A stretch of 39,848 bases of DNA from an uncultured Methylococcaceae bacterium (GCA_903945375.1 CAJAVP010000005.1:1-39848); one strand, 5' to 3'; positions 1-9,231 are shown, counted from the stretch's first letter. Notes: generated by a model from the letters alone, not told the origin. Numbers and translations are program-made.

Positions 1-294
1 CTTTATCATGACGGACGGCTTCAGCGTTTACCGCATTTTCCCCAAACGGTTGCGCTGTTGGGCGCATTTGATCCGCAAAGCCCGGGCACTTCATCAAAGC
101 TTAGACCTTGGTGACCAAGACTTTGGAAGTAATTTATTGCTGGTACTGACGTCAGTAGTCGTGTCGTTGCTCTACTTGCGAGCGTCATAGGTTCTGCCCG
201 TTTAAGGCAAGTCAACCCTTGGTCATTTATCGCCCAAGCTGTTGCAAACCGTCGTAAAAACTTGGCTGTGCCGGTATTGACTATGCTGGCTTGA
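1..294 (+). pseudogene. IS66-type transposase, C-terminal remnant
   Basis: Broken 3' end of a transposase gene entering from the left edge. From position 2 one frame reads a catalytic-core stretch containing MTDGFSVYR and RLRCWAHLIRKARAL, as in IS66-family transposases, then loses homology and stops at 190. The family C-terminus (VVALLASVIGSARLRQ, then NPWSFIAQAVANRRKNL) continues in a different frame and ends with the stop at 292-294. At least one frameshift, and probably an internal deletion, separate the halves, so no active enzyme is made. Family assignment is from memory of IS66 C-terminal motifs. The rest of the element lies outside the window. No terminal inverted repeat was recognised downstream. 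Confidence 0.75.
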
Positions 295-678
295 TGTTAT
301 GGGGAGCTAAACGATTACATTTCGACAGCCTAGGCTAGTCTCCTGCGTTTTGTCCCGTTTTAAGTTGGTAGCCGCAAATAAAGAAACGGAGAAGGTGATC
401 ATTGCCGCATCGCAGATCTGGTATTTTTGATGATTCACTTTTTTGCAAAAATACGGCAACTCGCATGTTGCTGCAATACTTGAGACGATGGCATGAAATG
501 AAAACGTGGGTTGGGCTACTTTGCGCTGGATTTGAGTGCTAATAGCGGCTTACCTAGTAGAAACTCGAAATTACCTTAAGTATAGCCGAGTTTTAAATTG
601 GGAATTGCTGCACTATTGTTGCTATACCAAGCCCTAAGATATCCTATGCCTACCCCGTCTTCATTGATAGTCAATCGC
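295..678. other. Gene-less stretch between transposase remnant and parB
   Basis: About 380 bases with stops in all frames and no convincing start with a ribosome site. It follows the decayed insertion sequence and may include further decayed mobile DNA, but no protein family was recognised. No clear terminator hairpin is visible downstream of parB, whose transcription runs into this stretch. Confidence 0.5.
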
Positions 679-1536
679 TCAACAGGACTTTAAGCGCTCA
701 ATGATGCCATCTAATTCTTCCAAACTAGCATAGGCGATAACCAGTTTACCGATACCTGTTTTCTTATGATCGATATGAACTTTAGCACCCAGTTTTGCCG
801 TCAATTCATCCTGTAAACGCACTGTATCATGATCGATTATTTTTTCTTTAGATACTTTAGGCTCGGCTTGCAACTCTTTAACTAAACGTTCAGCTGCTCT
901 TACCGTCATGGCCTCCTTAGCAATTTTATTGGCAGCGGCTACTTGCCTCGCACTATCTAGCGATAACAATGCGCGGGCATGTCCCATATCCAACTGCCGA
1001 CTAATCAATAACGATTTAACATCGCCATGCAAATCCATCAAACGCAATAAATTGGTTACCGTAACGCGCGATTTACCGACGGCTTCTGCAACTTGTTGGT
1101 GAGTCATTTCAAACTCATCCAATAAGCGTCGCAAGGCTTCCGCCTCTTCCAGTGGATTTAAATCCTCACGCTGAATATTTTCAATTAAGGTTTGCGCCAT
1201 GACCGTTCTATCATCTAACTCCCTGATAATAACCGGCACATCTTGTAAACCTGCGAGTTGAGCCGCTCGCCAACGTCGCTCGCCAGCCACAATCTCATAT
1301 TTATCGTGCCCAACTTTTCTGACAATAATGGGCTGAATAATCCCCTGCGCTTTAATAGAATCCGCAAGCTCTTGCAGTTTTTCTGGATCAATATCCTTAC
1401 GTGGTTGATACTTGCCGCGTTGTAAATATTCAATTGGCAGGCTTTGCTGCTGATTTTGTGGCGTGTCTTCTTTCGCTGAGACATCACCCAAAAGAGCGTC
1501 CAGCCCTCGTCCTAGTCCTCGTTTTTGTACTGACAT
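679..1536 (-). CDS. parB: Chromosome partitioning protein ParB
   Basis: ParB loads onto parS sites near the origin as a CTP-dependent DNA clamp and, with ParA, segregates the chromosome. The 285-residue length is normal for chromosomal ParB. The N-terminus carries the ParA-contacting peptide KRGLGRGLDALL (residues 5-16). The CTP-binding fold holds GERRWRA (85-91) and ENIQR (119-123), followed by a helix-turn-helix around THQQVAEAVGKSRVTVTNLL and a C-terminal dimerisation segment ending SLEELDGIIERLKSC. It is the last gene of the mnmG-rsmG-parA-mini-parB-parB run, the usual near-origin order in gammaproteobacteria apart from the inserted small gene. No consensus parS palindrome was noticed in the window. 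Confidence 0.97.
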   Translation of the reverse strand: MSVQKRGLGRGLDALLGDVSAKEDTPQNQQQSLPIEYLQRGKYQPRKDIDPEKLQELADSIKAQGIIQPIIVRKVGHDKYEIVAGERRWRAAQLAGLQDVPVIIRELDDRTVMAQTLIENIQREDLNPLEEAEALRRLLDEFEMTHQQVAEAVGKSRVTVTNLLRLMDLHGDVKSLLISRQLDMGHARALLSLDSARQVAAANKIAKEAMTVRAAERLVKELQAEPKVSKEKIIDHDTVRLQDELTAKLGAKVHIDHKKTGIGKLVIAYASLEELDGIIERLKSC

Positions 1537-1582
1537 TAGATTTTTCTCAGTGGGTCAATTAGCAATAACAAAGATGACGGGC

Positions 1583-1825
1583 TTATTCAACTTGCGGTTT
1601 AACATGAATGCTTGCTTCAATCTCGTTAATTAATTCGAGTAACGCCTCCGCTTCAAACAACAAACTCGTTTTTTCTTGTTGTAAGTGATAAGACCGCTCC
1701 GTAGATTGAATAACGTACGATGGTGCTAAGGTTTGCTCACCGCCTGCTATTGATGTATCAGCTAACAATACCTCAAGCCCTCTACCTAAACCTCGTTTAT
1801 TTAATGTCATGCGTTCACTTTTCAT
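1583..1825 (-). CDS. Small protein repeating the ParB N-terminal ParA-contact motif
   Basis: An 80-residue protein between parA and parB. Residues 7-16 (TLNKRGLGRGLEVLLAD region) nearly duplicate the start of the neighbouring ParB (KRGLGRGLDALLGD), the segment known in ParB/Spo0J proteins to stimulate ParA ATPase. The CTP-binding and helix-turn-helix domains are absent. The rest is a linker and a predicted helix (LLFEAEALLELINEIEASIH) that could pair with itself. Its ATG lies inside the parA 3' end, an 11-base overlap, which suggests translational coupling; an internal ATG at 1810 is the alternative start. It could be a ParA modulator or a decayed parB duplicate. The intact reading frame favours a functional gene. 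The function is inference. Confidence 0.75.
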   Translation of the reverse strand: MKSERMTLNKRGLGRGLEVLLADTSIAGGEQTLAPSYVIQSTERSYHLQQEKTSLLFEAEALLELINEIEASIHVKPQVE

Positions 1826-2579
1826 GGTTAATCATTTCATTTGCCAAAGCCATATAAGCCAAAGCACCACGGGACGATTTGTCATAACTTAAAACCGGCA
1901 AGCCATGACTGGGCGCTTCTGCCAAGCGAATATTTCTGGGCACACAGGTTCTAAATACTTGATCGCCAAAATAACGAATTAATTGCTCAGAAACATCTTT
2001 AGTCAAGCGATTACGGTCATCAAACATTGTTCGCAAAATACCTTCCAGATGCAATTTTGGGTTAACGGTATCTTGAATATTTTTAAGCGTTGACATCAAT
2101 GCCGATAAACCCTCCAACGCATAATACTCACATTGCATAGGGATTAATAAACTATCGGCCGCTACCATGGCATTGAGCGTCAACATATTCAATGAAGGAG
2201 GACAGTCAATTAGCAGATAATCGTAATCGGGTTTACTGGGCAATAACGCATCAGCAAGACGCAATTCCTTACGATCCGCTTTCATTAATTGCACTTCTGC
2301 GGCGGTTAAATCCGCATTACCCGGAATTACCGAAAAGCCAAATTCAGGTAATAGAATAGCGGTTTCTGAAGCCGGTACGGATTCCATCAATAAGTCGTAG
2401 CTGGAGTAGCGAATGGTTTCTTTATCAACCCCACAGCCCATTGCCGCATTACCTTGTGGATCAAGATCCACCAATAAAACTCGACGTTTTAAAGCCGCTA
2501 ATGAAGCGGCTAAATTGACACTGGTTGTTGTTTTACCTACGCCACCTTTTTGATTAGTGACCGCTATTATTTTTCCCAC
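1815..2579 (-). CDS. parA: Chromosome partitioning ATPase ParA
   Basis: ParA/Soj is a deviant-Walker ATPase that binds DNA nonspecifically as an ATP dimer and is released by ParB, driving segregation of origin regions. The protein starts MGKIIAVTNQKGGVGKTTTS, with the signature-lysine P-loop at residues 11-17, and holds the switch segment LLIDCPPSL. I choose the GTG at 2579 because AGAGG lies seven bases upstream and the product then starts exactly at the family's N-terminus (254 residues). The longer ATG frame from 2624 would add 15 unrelated residues read from rsmG. The start overlaps the rsmG end by 13 bases, and the 3' end overlaps the small ParB-like gene. Confidence 0.96.
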   Translation of the reverse strand: MGKIIAVTNQKGGVGKTTTSVNLAASLAALKRRVLLVDLDPQGNAAMGCGVDKETIRYSSYDLLMESVPASETAILLPEFGFSVIPGNADLTAAEVQLMKADRKELRLADALLPSKPDYDYLLIDCPPSLNMLTLNAMVAADSLLIPMQCEYYALEGLSALMSTLKNIQDTVNPKLHLEGILRTMFDDRNRLTKDVSEQLIRYFGDQVFRTCVPRNIRLAEAPSHGLPVLSYDKSSRGALAYMALANEMINHEK

Positions 2580-3253
2580 GAAATAACCTCTGTTGTCGCC
2601 AGTGACGCTATCCGGATCAGGCATCGTTCTGCTTCAACGCCTGGAACACTGACAGGTATAACGGTTGTGTTTGCCAATATAGATGCAGGAAGCTCGATTA
2701 ATTCGGCTTCCGAAGATTGTCCTTTCATTGCAAGCAATTGCCCGTCTTTGCCTAATAGGTGAGCGGTTAATTTAATAATTTCAGCTAGGCTTGCAAAAGC
2801 CCTAGTTAGCACCGTACTAAAAGCCAATTCAGGATGATAATTCTCAACGCGCTGATGACAGACGTGGACATTATGGAGCTTTAATTCTAAAACCACCTGC
2901 TGAACAAAGCGGGTTTTTTTAGCATTACTATCCAACAATGTAAACTGACAATTAGGCAGGCAAATAGCCAGCGGAATTCCCGGCAATCCCGCACCAGTCC
3001 CAATATCAATAACGTGATTACCCTCAATAAACGGAAGAATTGCCAAGCTATCTAATAAATGCAAGCCAATCATGGTTTCCTTATTGCGAATTGCCGTTAA
3101 ATTATAGGTCTTATTCCATTTTTCCATTAACTGCACATAATCAAGTAATTGCTGGATTTGTGAAGTCGATAAGTTTAAATGTAATGCCTCAAGCCCAACA
3201 TCTAATAGCAATCGACACGTTTCAGTGTGAATTGAAATGAATTGATTATCCAT
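2567..3253 (-). CDS. rsmG: 16S rRNA (guanine527-N7)-methyltransferase RsmG
   Basis: RsmG (GidB) uses S-adenosylmethionine to methylate N7 of G527 in 16S rRNA. At 228 residues it is slightly longer than the E. coli enzyme. The SAM-binding loop is visible as VIDIGTGAGLPGIPLA (residues 81-96), with the family segment EKWNKTYNLTAIR before it and VLTRAFASL after it. It lies directly downstream of mnmG, sharing one base in a TAATG overlap, and upstream of parA. This order is conserved near the replication origin in many bacteria. Expression is probably coupled to mnmG. Confidence 0.96.
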   Translation of the reverse strand: MDNQFISIHTETCRLLLDVGLEALHLNLSTSQIQQLLDYVQLMEKWNKTYNLTAIRNKETMIGLHLLDSLAILPFIEGNHVIDIGTGAGLPGIPLAICLPNCQFTLLDSNAKKTRFVQQVVLELKLHNVHVCHQRVENYHPELAFSTVLTRAFASLAEIIKLTAHLLGKDGQLLAMKGQSSEAELIELPASILANTTVIPVSVPGVEAERCLIRIASLATTEVISWEK

Positions 3254-5124
3254 TAAGCTGATTTTTTCTTTAAATAAACCAGCAACAATGAAATAGCCGC
3301 TGGGGTAATGCCAGGAATTCGAGAGGCTTGGCCTAAGGTTTCTGGACGCTGTGATTTTAACTTTTCGCCGACTTCATTTGATAAGCCGGGGATATTTTGA
3401 TAATCCATCGATTCAGGCAATTTGAGATGATCATAACGCAAGGATTTGTCAATTTCTGACTGCTGCCTAACAATATAACCGGCATATTTTGCCTGGATTT
3501 CAACTTGCTCCGCAACATCCTCAGCAATACCATCGCCCGCTTCATAAAAACCAAGTAAATGGGCGACATCGACTTCAGGTCGACGGAGCAATTCCATTAA
3601 ATTGGCTTCTTTCAATAACGGCTTACCCCAAATCGTTTCGACTTGGACGGCTTCATCCGTCTCTGCCCGTATCCATTGTTTTTTTAAACCATCCTGCAAG
3701 GTATCAATCGCCGCACGTTTGCGAGTAAATGCTTGCCAACGTGCGTCGTCAACCAAACCCAACTCCCGACCTTTTTCTGTCAATCGCAAATCCGCATTAT
3801 CTTCCCGTAATAACAAACGGTATTCAGCACGACTGGTAAACATGCGATAGGGTTCTTGCGTACCGCGCGTGATCAAATCATCAATCATAACGCCCATATA
3901 CGCCTCATCACGGCGTGGACACCAACTGTCTTGACCTTGCGCTAAACGGGCAGCATTTAAGCCCGCGATCAAGCCTTGTGCGGCGGCTTCTTCATAACCT
4001 GTTGTGCCGTTAATTTGCCCGGCAAAAAACAAGCCGTCCATCAACTTAGTCTCCAAAGACATTTTTAAATCACGCGGATCGAAAAAATCATACTCGATGG
4101 CATAACCGGGACGGACAATCTCCGCATTTTCAAAACCCAACATGGAACGGACAAACGCATATTGCACATCAAACGGTAAGCTAGTCGATATGCCGTTAGG
4201 ATAAATTTCATGCGTATCCAAACCTTCCGGTTCAACAAAAATCTGGTGGGTATCTCGATCAGCAAAGCGGACTACTTTATCTTCAATAGAAGGGCAATAG
4301 CGCGGCCCGATGCCTTCAATAATACCGGAATACAATGGTGAGCGATCTAAACCCGCCCGAATAATATCGTGAGTTTTCGCATTAGTTCGAGTGATATAGC
4401 AGGGAATTTGTGTAGGGTGTTGTTCGCGCTTACCCATGAAAGAAAATACGGGCACGGGCTCATCGCCGTGTTGTTCCGCCAATTTGCTAAAATCAATCGT
4501 GCGTCCATCAATACGAGGCGGCGTACCTGTTTTTAAACGATTGATACGAAACGGTAATTCACGCAAGCGTTCCGCTAGACCAATCGATGCCGGATCGCCC
4601 GCACGTCCACCGCTATAATTTTCCAGACCAATATGGATTTTACCCGCTAAGAAAGTACCAGTAGTCAATACCACCGCACCAGCGGAAAAATCCAAGCCCA
4701 TTTGCGTCTTTACGCCAACAACTTTACCGCCTTCAACAATCAAATCAGAGGCAGTTTGCTGAAATAAAGCCAGGTTAGGTTGATTTTCTAAAGCAAATCG
4801 AATGGCTTGTTTATACAGCCTGCGATCCGCTTGTGCGCGAGTCGCACGAACCGCTGCACCTTTACTGGCATTGAGTGTGCGAAACTGAATCCCACTGACA
4901 TCTATCGCTTTAGCCATGATGCCACCCAACGCATCAATTTCCTTAACCAAGTGCCCCTTACCAATACCGCCTATCGCCGGATTACAGCTCATTTGCCCCA
5001 AGGTTTCGATATTTTGCGTCAGCAATAATGTTTTTACTCCACAGCGAGCCGCTGCTAATGCAGCTTCAGTGCCCGCATGACCTCCCCCAATGACGATTAC
5101 ATCAAAATTTTTTTTGAATTTCAC
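3253..5124 (-). CDS. mnmG: tRNA uridine-5-carboxymethylaminomethyl modification enzyme MnmG
   Basis: MnmG (GidA) works with MnmE to place carboxymethylaminomethyl groups on wobble uridine 34 of certain tRNAs, using FAD, NADH and methylenetetrahydrofolate. The 623 residues match the family length. The FAD-binding Rossmann motif [19 protein letters not shown] starts at residue 11, followed by the conserved [20 protein letters not shown] region and the C-terminal helical domain that contacts MnmE and tRNA. It is the first gene of the minus-strand origin-proximal operon. The 63-base gap to the divergent gene at 5188 must contain the promoters of both. Confidence 0.97.
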   Translation of the reverse strand: MKFKKNFDVIVIGGGHAGTEAALAAARCGVKTLLLTQNIETLGQMSCNPAIGGIGKGHLVKEIDALGGIMAKAIDVSGIQFRTLNASKGAAVRATRAQADRRLYKQAIRFALENQPNLALFQQTASDLIVEGGKVVGVKTQMGLDFSAGAVVLTTGTFLAGKIHIGLENYSGGRAGDPASIGLAERLRELPFRINRLKTGTPPRIDGRTIDFSKLAEQHGDEPVPVFSFMGKREQHPTQIPCYITRTNAKTHDIIRAGLDRSPLYSGIIEGIGPRYCPSIEDKVVRFADRDTHQIFVEPEGLDTHEIYPNGISTSLPFDVQYAFVRSMLGFENAEIVRPGYAIEYDFFDPRDLKMSLETKLMDGLFFAGQINGTTGYEEAAAQGLIAGLNAARLAQGQDSWCPRRDEAYMGVMIDDLITRGTQEPYRMFTSRAEYRLLLREDNADLRLTEKGRELGLVDDARWQAFTRKRAAIDTLQDGLKKQWIRAETDEAVQVETIWGKPLLKEANLMELLRRPEVDVAHLLGFYEAGDGIAEDVAEQVEIQAKYAGYIVRQQSEIDKSLRYDHLKLPESMDYQNIPGLSNEVGEKLKSQRPETLGQASRIPGITPAAISLLLVYLKKKSA

Positions 5125-5187
5125 AGCGTTTAAAATACTCTACACAACAGTTACAGGTTTAATAACGGCTATTATAAGAGGTAAACG

Positions 5188-5445
5188 ATGAAAAGACGTA
5201 AAAATCAACACAGAAAAGAAAGTATGCAACCACAAAAACCGAATCCGGTCGCAAAATTTGCACACCAATTCAACAAATCCCATTGCTTTAGCGACAAAAG
5301 CAAATACCGTCGCAATGCAAAACACAAGAGGCAGGAGGCTTCACTAATGGCTTTATTCAATAAAATCATTAGCGAAGTCACTTGCTCCCCCAGCTATTTT
5401 GACGAAAATCTGCCTCAATTCCGCATTACTGCAAAGCCAGCCTAA
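5188..5445 (+). CDS. Small basic conserved protein (NPVAKFAHQFNK family)
   Basis: An 85-residue, Lys/Arg-rich protein without signal peptide or membrane segment. AGAGG lies seven bases before the ATG. The core NPVAKFAHQFNKSHCFSDKS, followed by KYRRNAKHK, resembles a family of short proteobacterial proteins of unknown function, which I recall as DUF7230 without being able to verify it. The basic first half suggests nucleic-acid or ribosome contact, which is inference. It is divergent from mnmG across 63 bases. An overlapping minus-strand frame is a shadow. Confidence 0.7.
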   Translation: MKRRKNQHRKESMQPQKPNPVAKFAHQFNKSHCFSDKSKYRRNAKHKRQEASLMALFNKIISEVTCSPSYFDENLPQFRITAKPA

Positions 5446-5588
5446 ATTTTTTACCATCTCATCGCATAATTTTAAATATTGCCATTGTAGCCAAATAAAA
5501 AACAATCACTTTCTTATTGATAAATAATGGATTTTTTTAAGAATTCTGCTAACTGCAAAAAAACCTCTTTATTTTTTTATTTATCGCT

Positions 5589-5617
5589 TTGACATGAGCA
5601 CTTATCTCATGATAAAA
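5589..5617 (+). promoter_or_regulatory. Putative sigma-70 promoter with palindromic operator
   Basis: A perfect -35 hexamer TTGACA at 5589-5594 is followed after 17 bases by ATAAAA. The spacer contains the perfect inverted repeat CATGAG-N7-CTCATG (5593-5611), placed as a repressor operator would be. It lies about 120 bases upstream of the small membrane-protein gene at 5740. It is read from sequence only. Confidence 0.4.
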
Positions 5618-5681
5618 ATTACAGCGTTGTTACGGCATTATTACGAAAAAATAACAACCAACTGAGATATTTGCTATCCAG

Positions 5682-5709
5682 TTGACGTCCTTCTCGAAAG
5701 GAACATAAC
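5682..5709 (+). promoter_or_regulatory. Second putative promoter for the small membrane protein gene
   Basis: TTGACG at 5682-5687, a 16-base spacer and CATAAC at 5704-5709, about 30 bases before the start at 5740. Hexamer matches are fair (5/6 and 4/6). The surrounding 5446-5739 stretch is AT-rich and holds no gene. Confidence 0.3.
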
Positions 5710-5739
5710 AATTAATAATAACTAAATGAGGATTTAAAA

Positions 5740-5949
5740 ATGGCTGAAGTAAAAGAAGATAACACGATGTGGTACATTGTAGGTGCCTGTATTGCTGGCA
5801 TAATACTTTTGGTTGTTCTTTTGAAAAAAGACGAAACCAAGCATTTACAAAGTGGTGCGGTCGCTTCACTGCAACAAGAAACCTTCAGTAAAATTGAAAA
5901 AAGACATACCAGCAATAATAGCTCTGCTGAGCAAATTTCAGGTAAATAA
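5740..5949 (+). CDS. Small single-pass membrane protein, unknown function
   Basis: A 69-residue protein with a short acidic N-terminus, one clear membrane helix (residues 11-28, MWYIVGACIAGIILLVVL) and a polar, Ser/Gln/Lys-rich tail. Positive charges directly after the helix (LKKDETK) predict a cytoplasmic C-terminus. GAGG seven to eight bases before the ATG is a good ribosome site. Putative promoters lie upstream and a hairpin follows directly downstream, so it looks like a monocistronic gene. No family was recognised. Confidence 0.65.
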   Translation: MAEVKEDNTMWYIVGACIAGIILLVVLLKKDETKHLQSGAVASLQQETFSKIEKRHTSNNSSAEQISGK

Positions 5950-5956
5950 TTGATTA

Positions 5957-5983
5957 CCCTCCCTTGTTTTGTACACGGGAGGG
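5957..5983 (+). terminator. Hairpin after the small membrane protein gene
   Basis: CCCTCCC (5957-5963) and GGGAGGG (5977-5983) form a seven-pair GC-rich stem with a 13-base loop, starting seven bases after the stop codon. The following TTGTTC is only a weak T-tract, so termination is plausible but not assured. Confidence 0.5.
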
Positions 5984-5998
5984 TTGTTCGAGCCAATA

Positions 5999-6029
5999 AT
6001 CAGTAGGAACGCTATTTATTCCTACTGAT
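5999..6029. repeat. Perfect 11-bp inverted repeat hairpin
   Basis: ATCAGTAGGAA (5999-6009), a nine-base loop and TTCCTACTGAT (6019-6029). It has no T-tract on either side and lies 15 bases after the previous hairpin. It could be part of a 3' end structure, a binding site or an element end. Confidence 0.6.
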
Positions 6030-6131
6030 ATCCCCCTGCTTAGTTAATCCACATTAAATTGTAATGGTCTAATAATTTTGGACTCTCAGAAGCGTTGCTT
6101 ATAATTCTGACCGAGTCACAAAAGAAGCACC

Positions 6132-6316
6132 ATGACAAAACCTAAAACTTCAGCCTCAGCTTTCTCAATTTGCGAATCACCAAACTGAGAATTGACGAAA
6201 ATCACATCATCAAACAACCTAATGAAGCGTCAGATGCTGGCAAACCCGCAGTAAAACGCTCCGTCTTGGACTTGATTAAATCCTCTACGCTTGGCAAAGG
6301 GCTTTGTAATGCCTAG
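6132..6316 (+). pseudogene. Decayed coding stretch, unknown family
   Basis: An ATG at 6132 opens MTKPKTSASAFS and stops at 6186. A second frame then reads LRIDENHIIKQPNEASDAGK and KRSVLDLIKSSTLGKGLCNA before a stop at 6314. The switch between two protein-like frames suggests a frameshifted remnant, possibly of a mobile element. The upstream TAATGGTCTAATAATTTTGG resembles an insertion-sequence end, but that is uncertain. No family is recognised. Confidence 0.3.
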
Positions 6317-6351
6317 GCCTATTGCTGCTTAAAACTATCGGCCACCAACGT

Positions 6352-6379
6352 AAATGAGGAGAGCAGGCAAAGCCTGCTC
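6352..6379. repeat. REP-like palindromic element, copy A
   Basis: GAGCAGGC-AAA-GCCTGCTC is a perfect eight-pair hairpin (6361-6379), preceded by AAATGAGGA. Fifteen bases (AAATGAGGAGAGCAG) recur exactly on the opposite strand at 31776-31790, next to a similar but imperfect hairpin. This indicates a dispersed intergenic repeat. Confidence 0.6.
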
Positions 6380-6433
6380 CGACTATTGGCAACTTGCCTA
6401 AGTTATTCCATGCTCATTCCTAACCAAATTGAC

Positions 6434-6467
6434 AAAAAACCGCCCTCAGCAAACTGGGGCGTTTTTT
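6434..6467 (-). terminator. Bidirectional terminator downstream of alaS
   Basis: AAAAAAC and GTTTTTT flank a GCCC/GGGC-centred stem (6434-6467). Read on the minus strand it is a GC-containing hairpin followed by a T-run, about 40 bases after the alaS stop. It is symmetric enough to work both ways. Confidence 0.75.
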
Positions 6468-6508
6468 ATGTTCGATGGTCGTGAGTAAAACGTTCTGTCG
6501 AGGGAGTG

Positions 6509-9118
6509 TTATTGTGATTTTTCTTTAATCCAAGTCACAACACTGGTTAAGGCGTCGGTTAAACCGGCGGGATTTGTTCCTCCCGCCATTGCCATATCGG
6601 GTCTACCGCCACCTTTTCCACCGACTTGTAGGGCGACATGGTTTACTAAATCACCCGCTTTAATACGGTCTGTTAAGTCTTTAGAGACACCTGCAATGAG
6701 ACTTACTTTTTCATTTTCGACGACCGCTAAAACGATGGCACAGCGTCCGAGTTTGTTTTTTAATTGATCGAGCATATCTCTCAGTGCTTTCGCTTCAATG
6801 CCTTCTAGTTTGACAGATAAAACTTTTATACCTTCCATATCAATTGCTTGAGCTGATAGCTCACCGCCGGCGGTAGTTGCTAATTTGCTATTTAAACGCT
6901 CTAGTTGTTTTTCGAGTGTTCTGGTTTTTTCCAATAATTGACTAACTTTTTCAGCGGCTTTATCGGGTGAGCTTTTGACTAAGCCGGCAATGCTAAGTAG
7001 TGCTTGCTCGCGCTGATCTAACCAAGCCAAACATGCAGCGCCGGTGACGGCTTCAATGCGTCGAACACCGGCGGCAACTCCGGTTTCACTGATAATTTTA
7101 AAGCAGCCAATATCGCCTGTACGTTCAACATGAGTGCCACCGCATAATTCGACGGAAAACTCACCAATTTTTAATACACGCACCTCATCACCGTATTTTT
7201 CGCCAAACAAAGCCATCGCGCCGGCTTTTACGGCCTCATCTTTGGGCATTGTTTGTGCAGATACCGACTGATTTAGACGAATTTGGGCGTTGACCAAGGT
7301 TTCTAAGCGGCTTATTTGGGCAGGCGTGATCGGTTCAAAATGTGAAAAATCAAAACGCAAGCGCTCAGGATTGACTAATGAGCCTTTTTGCGCAACATGG
7401 TCACCTAAAACTTCGCGTAGAGCGGCATGTAGCAAATGCGTTGCGGAATGATTTAGTTCAGTCGCATTGCGTTGTTCAGCACTAACTTGGGCGGTACAGG
7501 TTTGACCGACGCTTAGATTTCCAGAGAGTATTTTGCCTTTATGCAGAAATAATGTCCCACCTTGTTTTTGGGTGTCGGTCACAGTAAAGCTTGCGGTTTT
7601 TGTAATCAGCTGGCCGCAATCGCCTATTTGTCCACCCGATTCAGCATAAAAAGGCGTCTTATTGAGTACGACGATGCCTTCTTCACCGCTTGCTAACTGG
7701 GTTACGGACTGACCTTGGTGATATAAAGCGACAATCTGTGCTTCGTCATCCAATTGGTAATAGCCGGTAAATTCGGTCTGTGCATCGAGTTTAATGTCTT
7801 GATCGTAATCTGCACCAAAACTACTGGCCGAGCGTGCGCGTTCGCGTTGTGCCGCCATTGCGGTTTCAAAGCCATCATAATCAACCGTCAGGTTTTGTTC
7901 ACGGGCAAAATCAGCGGTTAAATCGACGGGGAAGCCGTAGGTGTCGTATAACTGGAAGACGATATCGCCGGGAATTGTGGCGCTTTCCAATTTGGCAACA
8001 CAGGCTTCCAAGATTTTCATGCCTTGCCCCAGTGTTTCTGCAAAACGCTCCTCTTCTTTTTTTAGAACACGCTCAACTTGGGCTTGGGCAGCAGTTAATT
8101 CCGGGTAGGCGATACCCATTTCTGCAACCAAAGGCGCGACTAATTTGTAGAAGAACGTGTCGTTAATGCCTAAGCGATAGCCGTGTCGGATGGCGCGGCG
8201 AATAATTCGGCGCAACACGTAGCCGCGTCCTTCATTTGAGGGCATCACACCATCAGTAATTAAAAAAGCGCAGGAACGGATATGGTCGGCAATGACACGT
8301 AACGAGCTATTGTTTTTGTCCGGTGTGTTAGCCAATTGTGCGGCGGCATTCAGCAAGTTTTGGAAGAGGTCAATTTCATAATTGCTGTGTACGCCTTGTA
8401 AGATAGCCGATATTCGCTCTAAACCCATGCCGGTATCGACTGACGGTTTGGGTAAGGGGGTCATGCTGCCATCGGCGGCACGATCATATTGCATAAAGAC
8501 GAGATTCCAAATTTCAATATAGCGATCGCCATCTTCATCGGGACTGCCTGGCGGGCCTCCGGCGATATGTGTACCGTGATCGTAGAAAATTTCGGTACAA
8601 GGGCCACAGGGCCCGACATCCCCCATAGACCAAAAATTGTCTTTAGTCGCAATTCGCGAAAATCGCTCGGGGTTGATGCCTATCTCATTCAGCCAAATAG
8701 CTTCGGCTTCTTGGTCTTCCGCATAAACGGTGATCCATAGTTTTTCTGATGGAATTTCCATTTCTTTGACGAGAAACTCCCATGCGTAGTGAATCGCCTC
8801 TCTTTTGAAATAATCACCAAAGCTAAAATTGCCAAGCATTTCAAAAAACGTGTGATGCCTTGCCGTATAGCCAACATTTTCCAAATCGTTATGTTTGCCA
8901 CCCGCACGAACACAGCGTTGGCTGGTTGCTGCGGTCACAAATTCGCGTTGTTCACGACCTAAAAATACGTCTTTAAACTGCACCATGCCTGCATTAGTGA
9001 ATAATAAGGTGGGGTCGTTGCCAGGCACTAAAGAGCTAGAAGGTTCAATTGCATGACCGTGTTGGGCAAAATAATTCAGGAAGGCGGCGCGTAGTTGTGC
9101 GCTTGTCATTTGTTTCAT
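6509..9118 (-). CDS. alaS: Alanyl-tRNA synthetase
   Basis: AlaRS charges tRNA-Ala and edits mischarged Ser/Gly-tRNA. The 869 residues are full length. The N-terminal class II catalytic domain shows [20 protein letters not shown] and the ATP-site segment. The editing domain holds the zinc-binding HSATH (around 555) and CGGTH (around 657). The C-terminal C-Ala domain ends with the glycine-rich [17 protein letters not shown]. It follows recX-recA on the same strand, as in many gammaproteobacteria, with a 113-base gap to recX in which no gene or clear promoter was found. Confidence 0.98.
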   Translation of the reverse strand: MKQMTSAQLRAAFLNYFAQHGHAIEPSSSLVPGNDPTLLFTNAGMVQFKDVFLGREQREFVTAATSQRCVRAGGKHNDLENVGYTARHHTFFEMLGNFSFGDYFKREAIHYAWEFLVKEMEIPSEKLWITVYAEDQEAEAIWLNEIGINPERFSRIATKDNFWSMGDVGPCGPCTEIFYDHGTHIAGGPPGSPDEDGDRYIEIWNLVFMQYDRAADGSMTPLPKPSVDTGMGLERISAILQGVHSNYEIDLFQNLLNAAAQLANTPDKNNSSLRVIADHIRSCAFLITDGVMPSNEGRGYVLRRIIRRAIRHGYRLGINDTFFYKLVAPLVAEMGIAYPELTAAQAQVERVLKKEEERFAETLGQGMKILEACVAKLESATIPGDIVFQLYDTYGFPVDLTADFAREQNLTVDYDGFETAMAAQRERARSASSFGADYDQDIKLDAQTEFTGYYQLDDEAQIVALYHQGQSVTQLASGEEGIVVLNKTPFYAESGGQIGDCGQLITKTASFTVTDTQKQGGTLFLHKGKILSGNLSVGQTCTAQVSAEQRNATELNHSATHLLHAALREVLGDHVAQKGSLVNPERLRFDFSHFEPITPAQISRLETLVNAQIRLNQSVSAQTMPKDEAVKAGAMALFGEKYGDEVRVLKIGEFSVELCGGTHVERTGDIGCFKIISETGVAAGVRRIEAVTGAACLAWLDQREQALLSIAGLVKSSPDKAAEKVSQLLEKTRTLEKQLERLNSKLATTAGGELSAQAIDMEGIKVLSVKLEGIEAKALRDMLDQLKNKLGRCAIVLAVVENEKVSLIAGVSKDLTDRIKAGDLVNHVALQVGGKGGGRPDMAMAGGTNPAGLTDALTSVVTWIKEKSQ

Positions 9119-9231
9119 AATTTATTTTTCACTGAGGACTTAAGGTGTTTGGGTTAATAGCACTGGAGCGCATTGTTAATAATTTTGTGAAAACTAGCAA
9201 GCTTAAGCCGACAATCATTTCACGTCAGTAT

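Noticed and set aside
1-5124. parS sites near parAB
   Set aside because: No match to the palindromic parS consensus was found on reading. A short TTTCACGT at about 9218 is only half a site.
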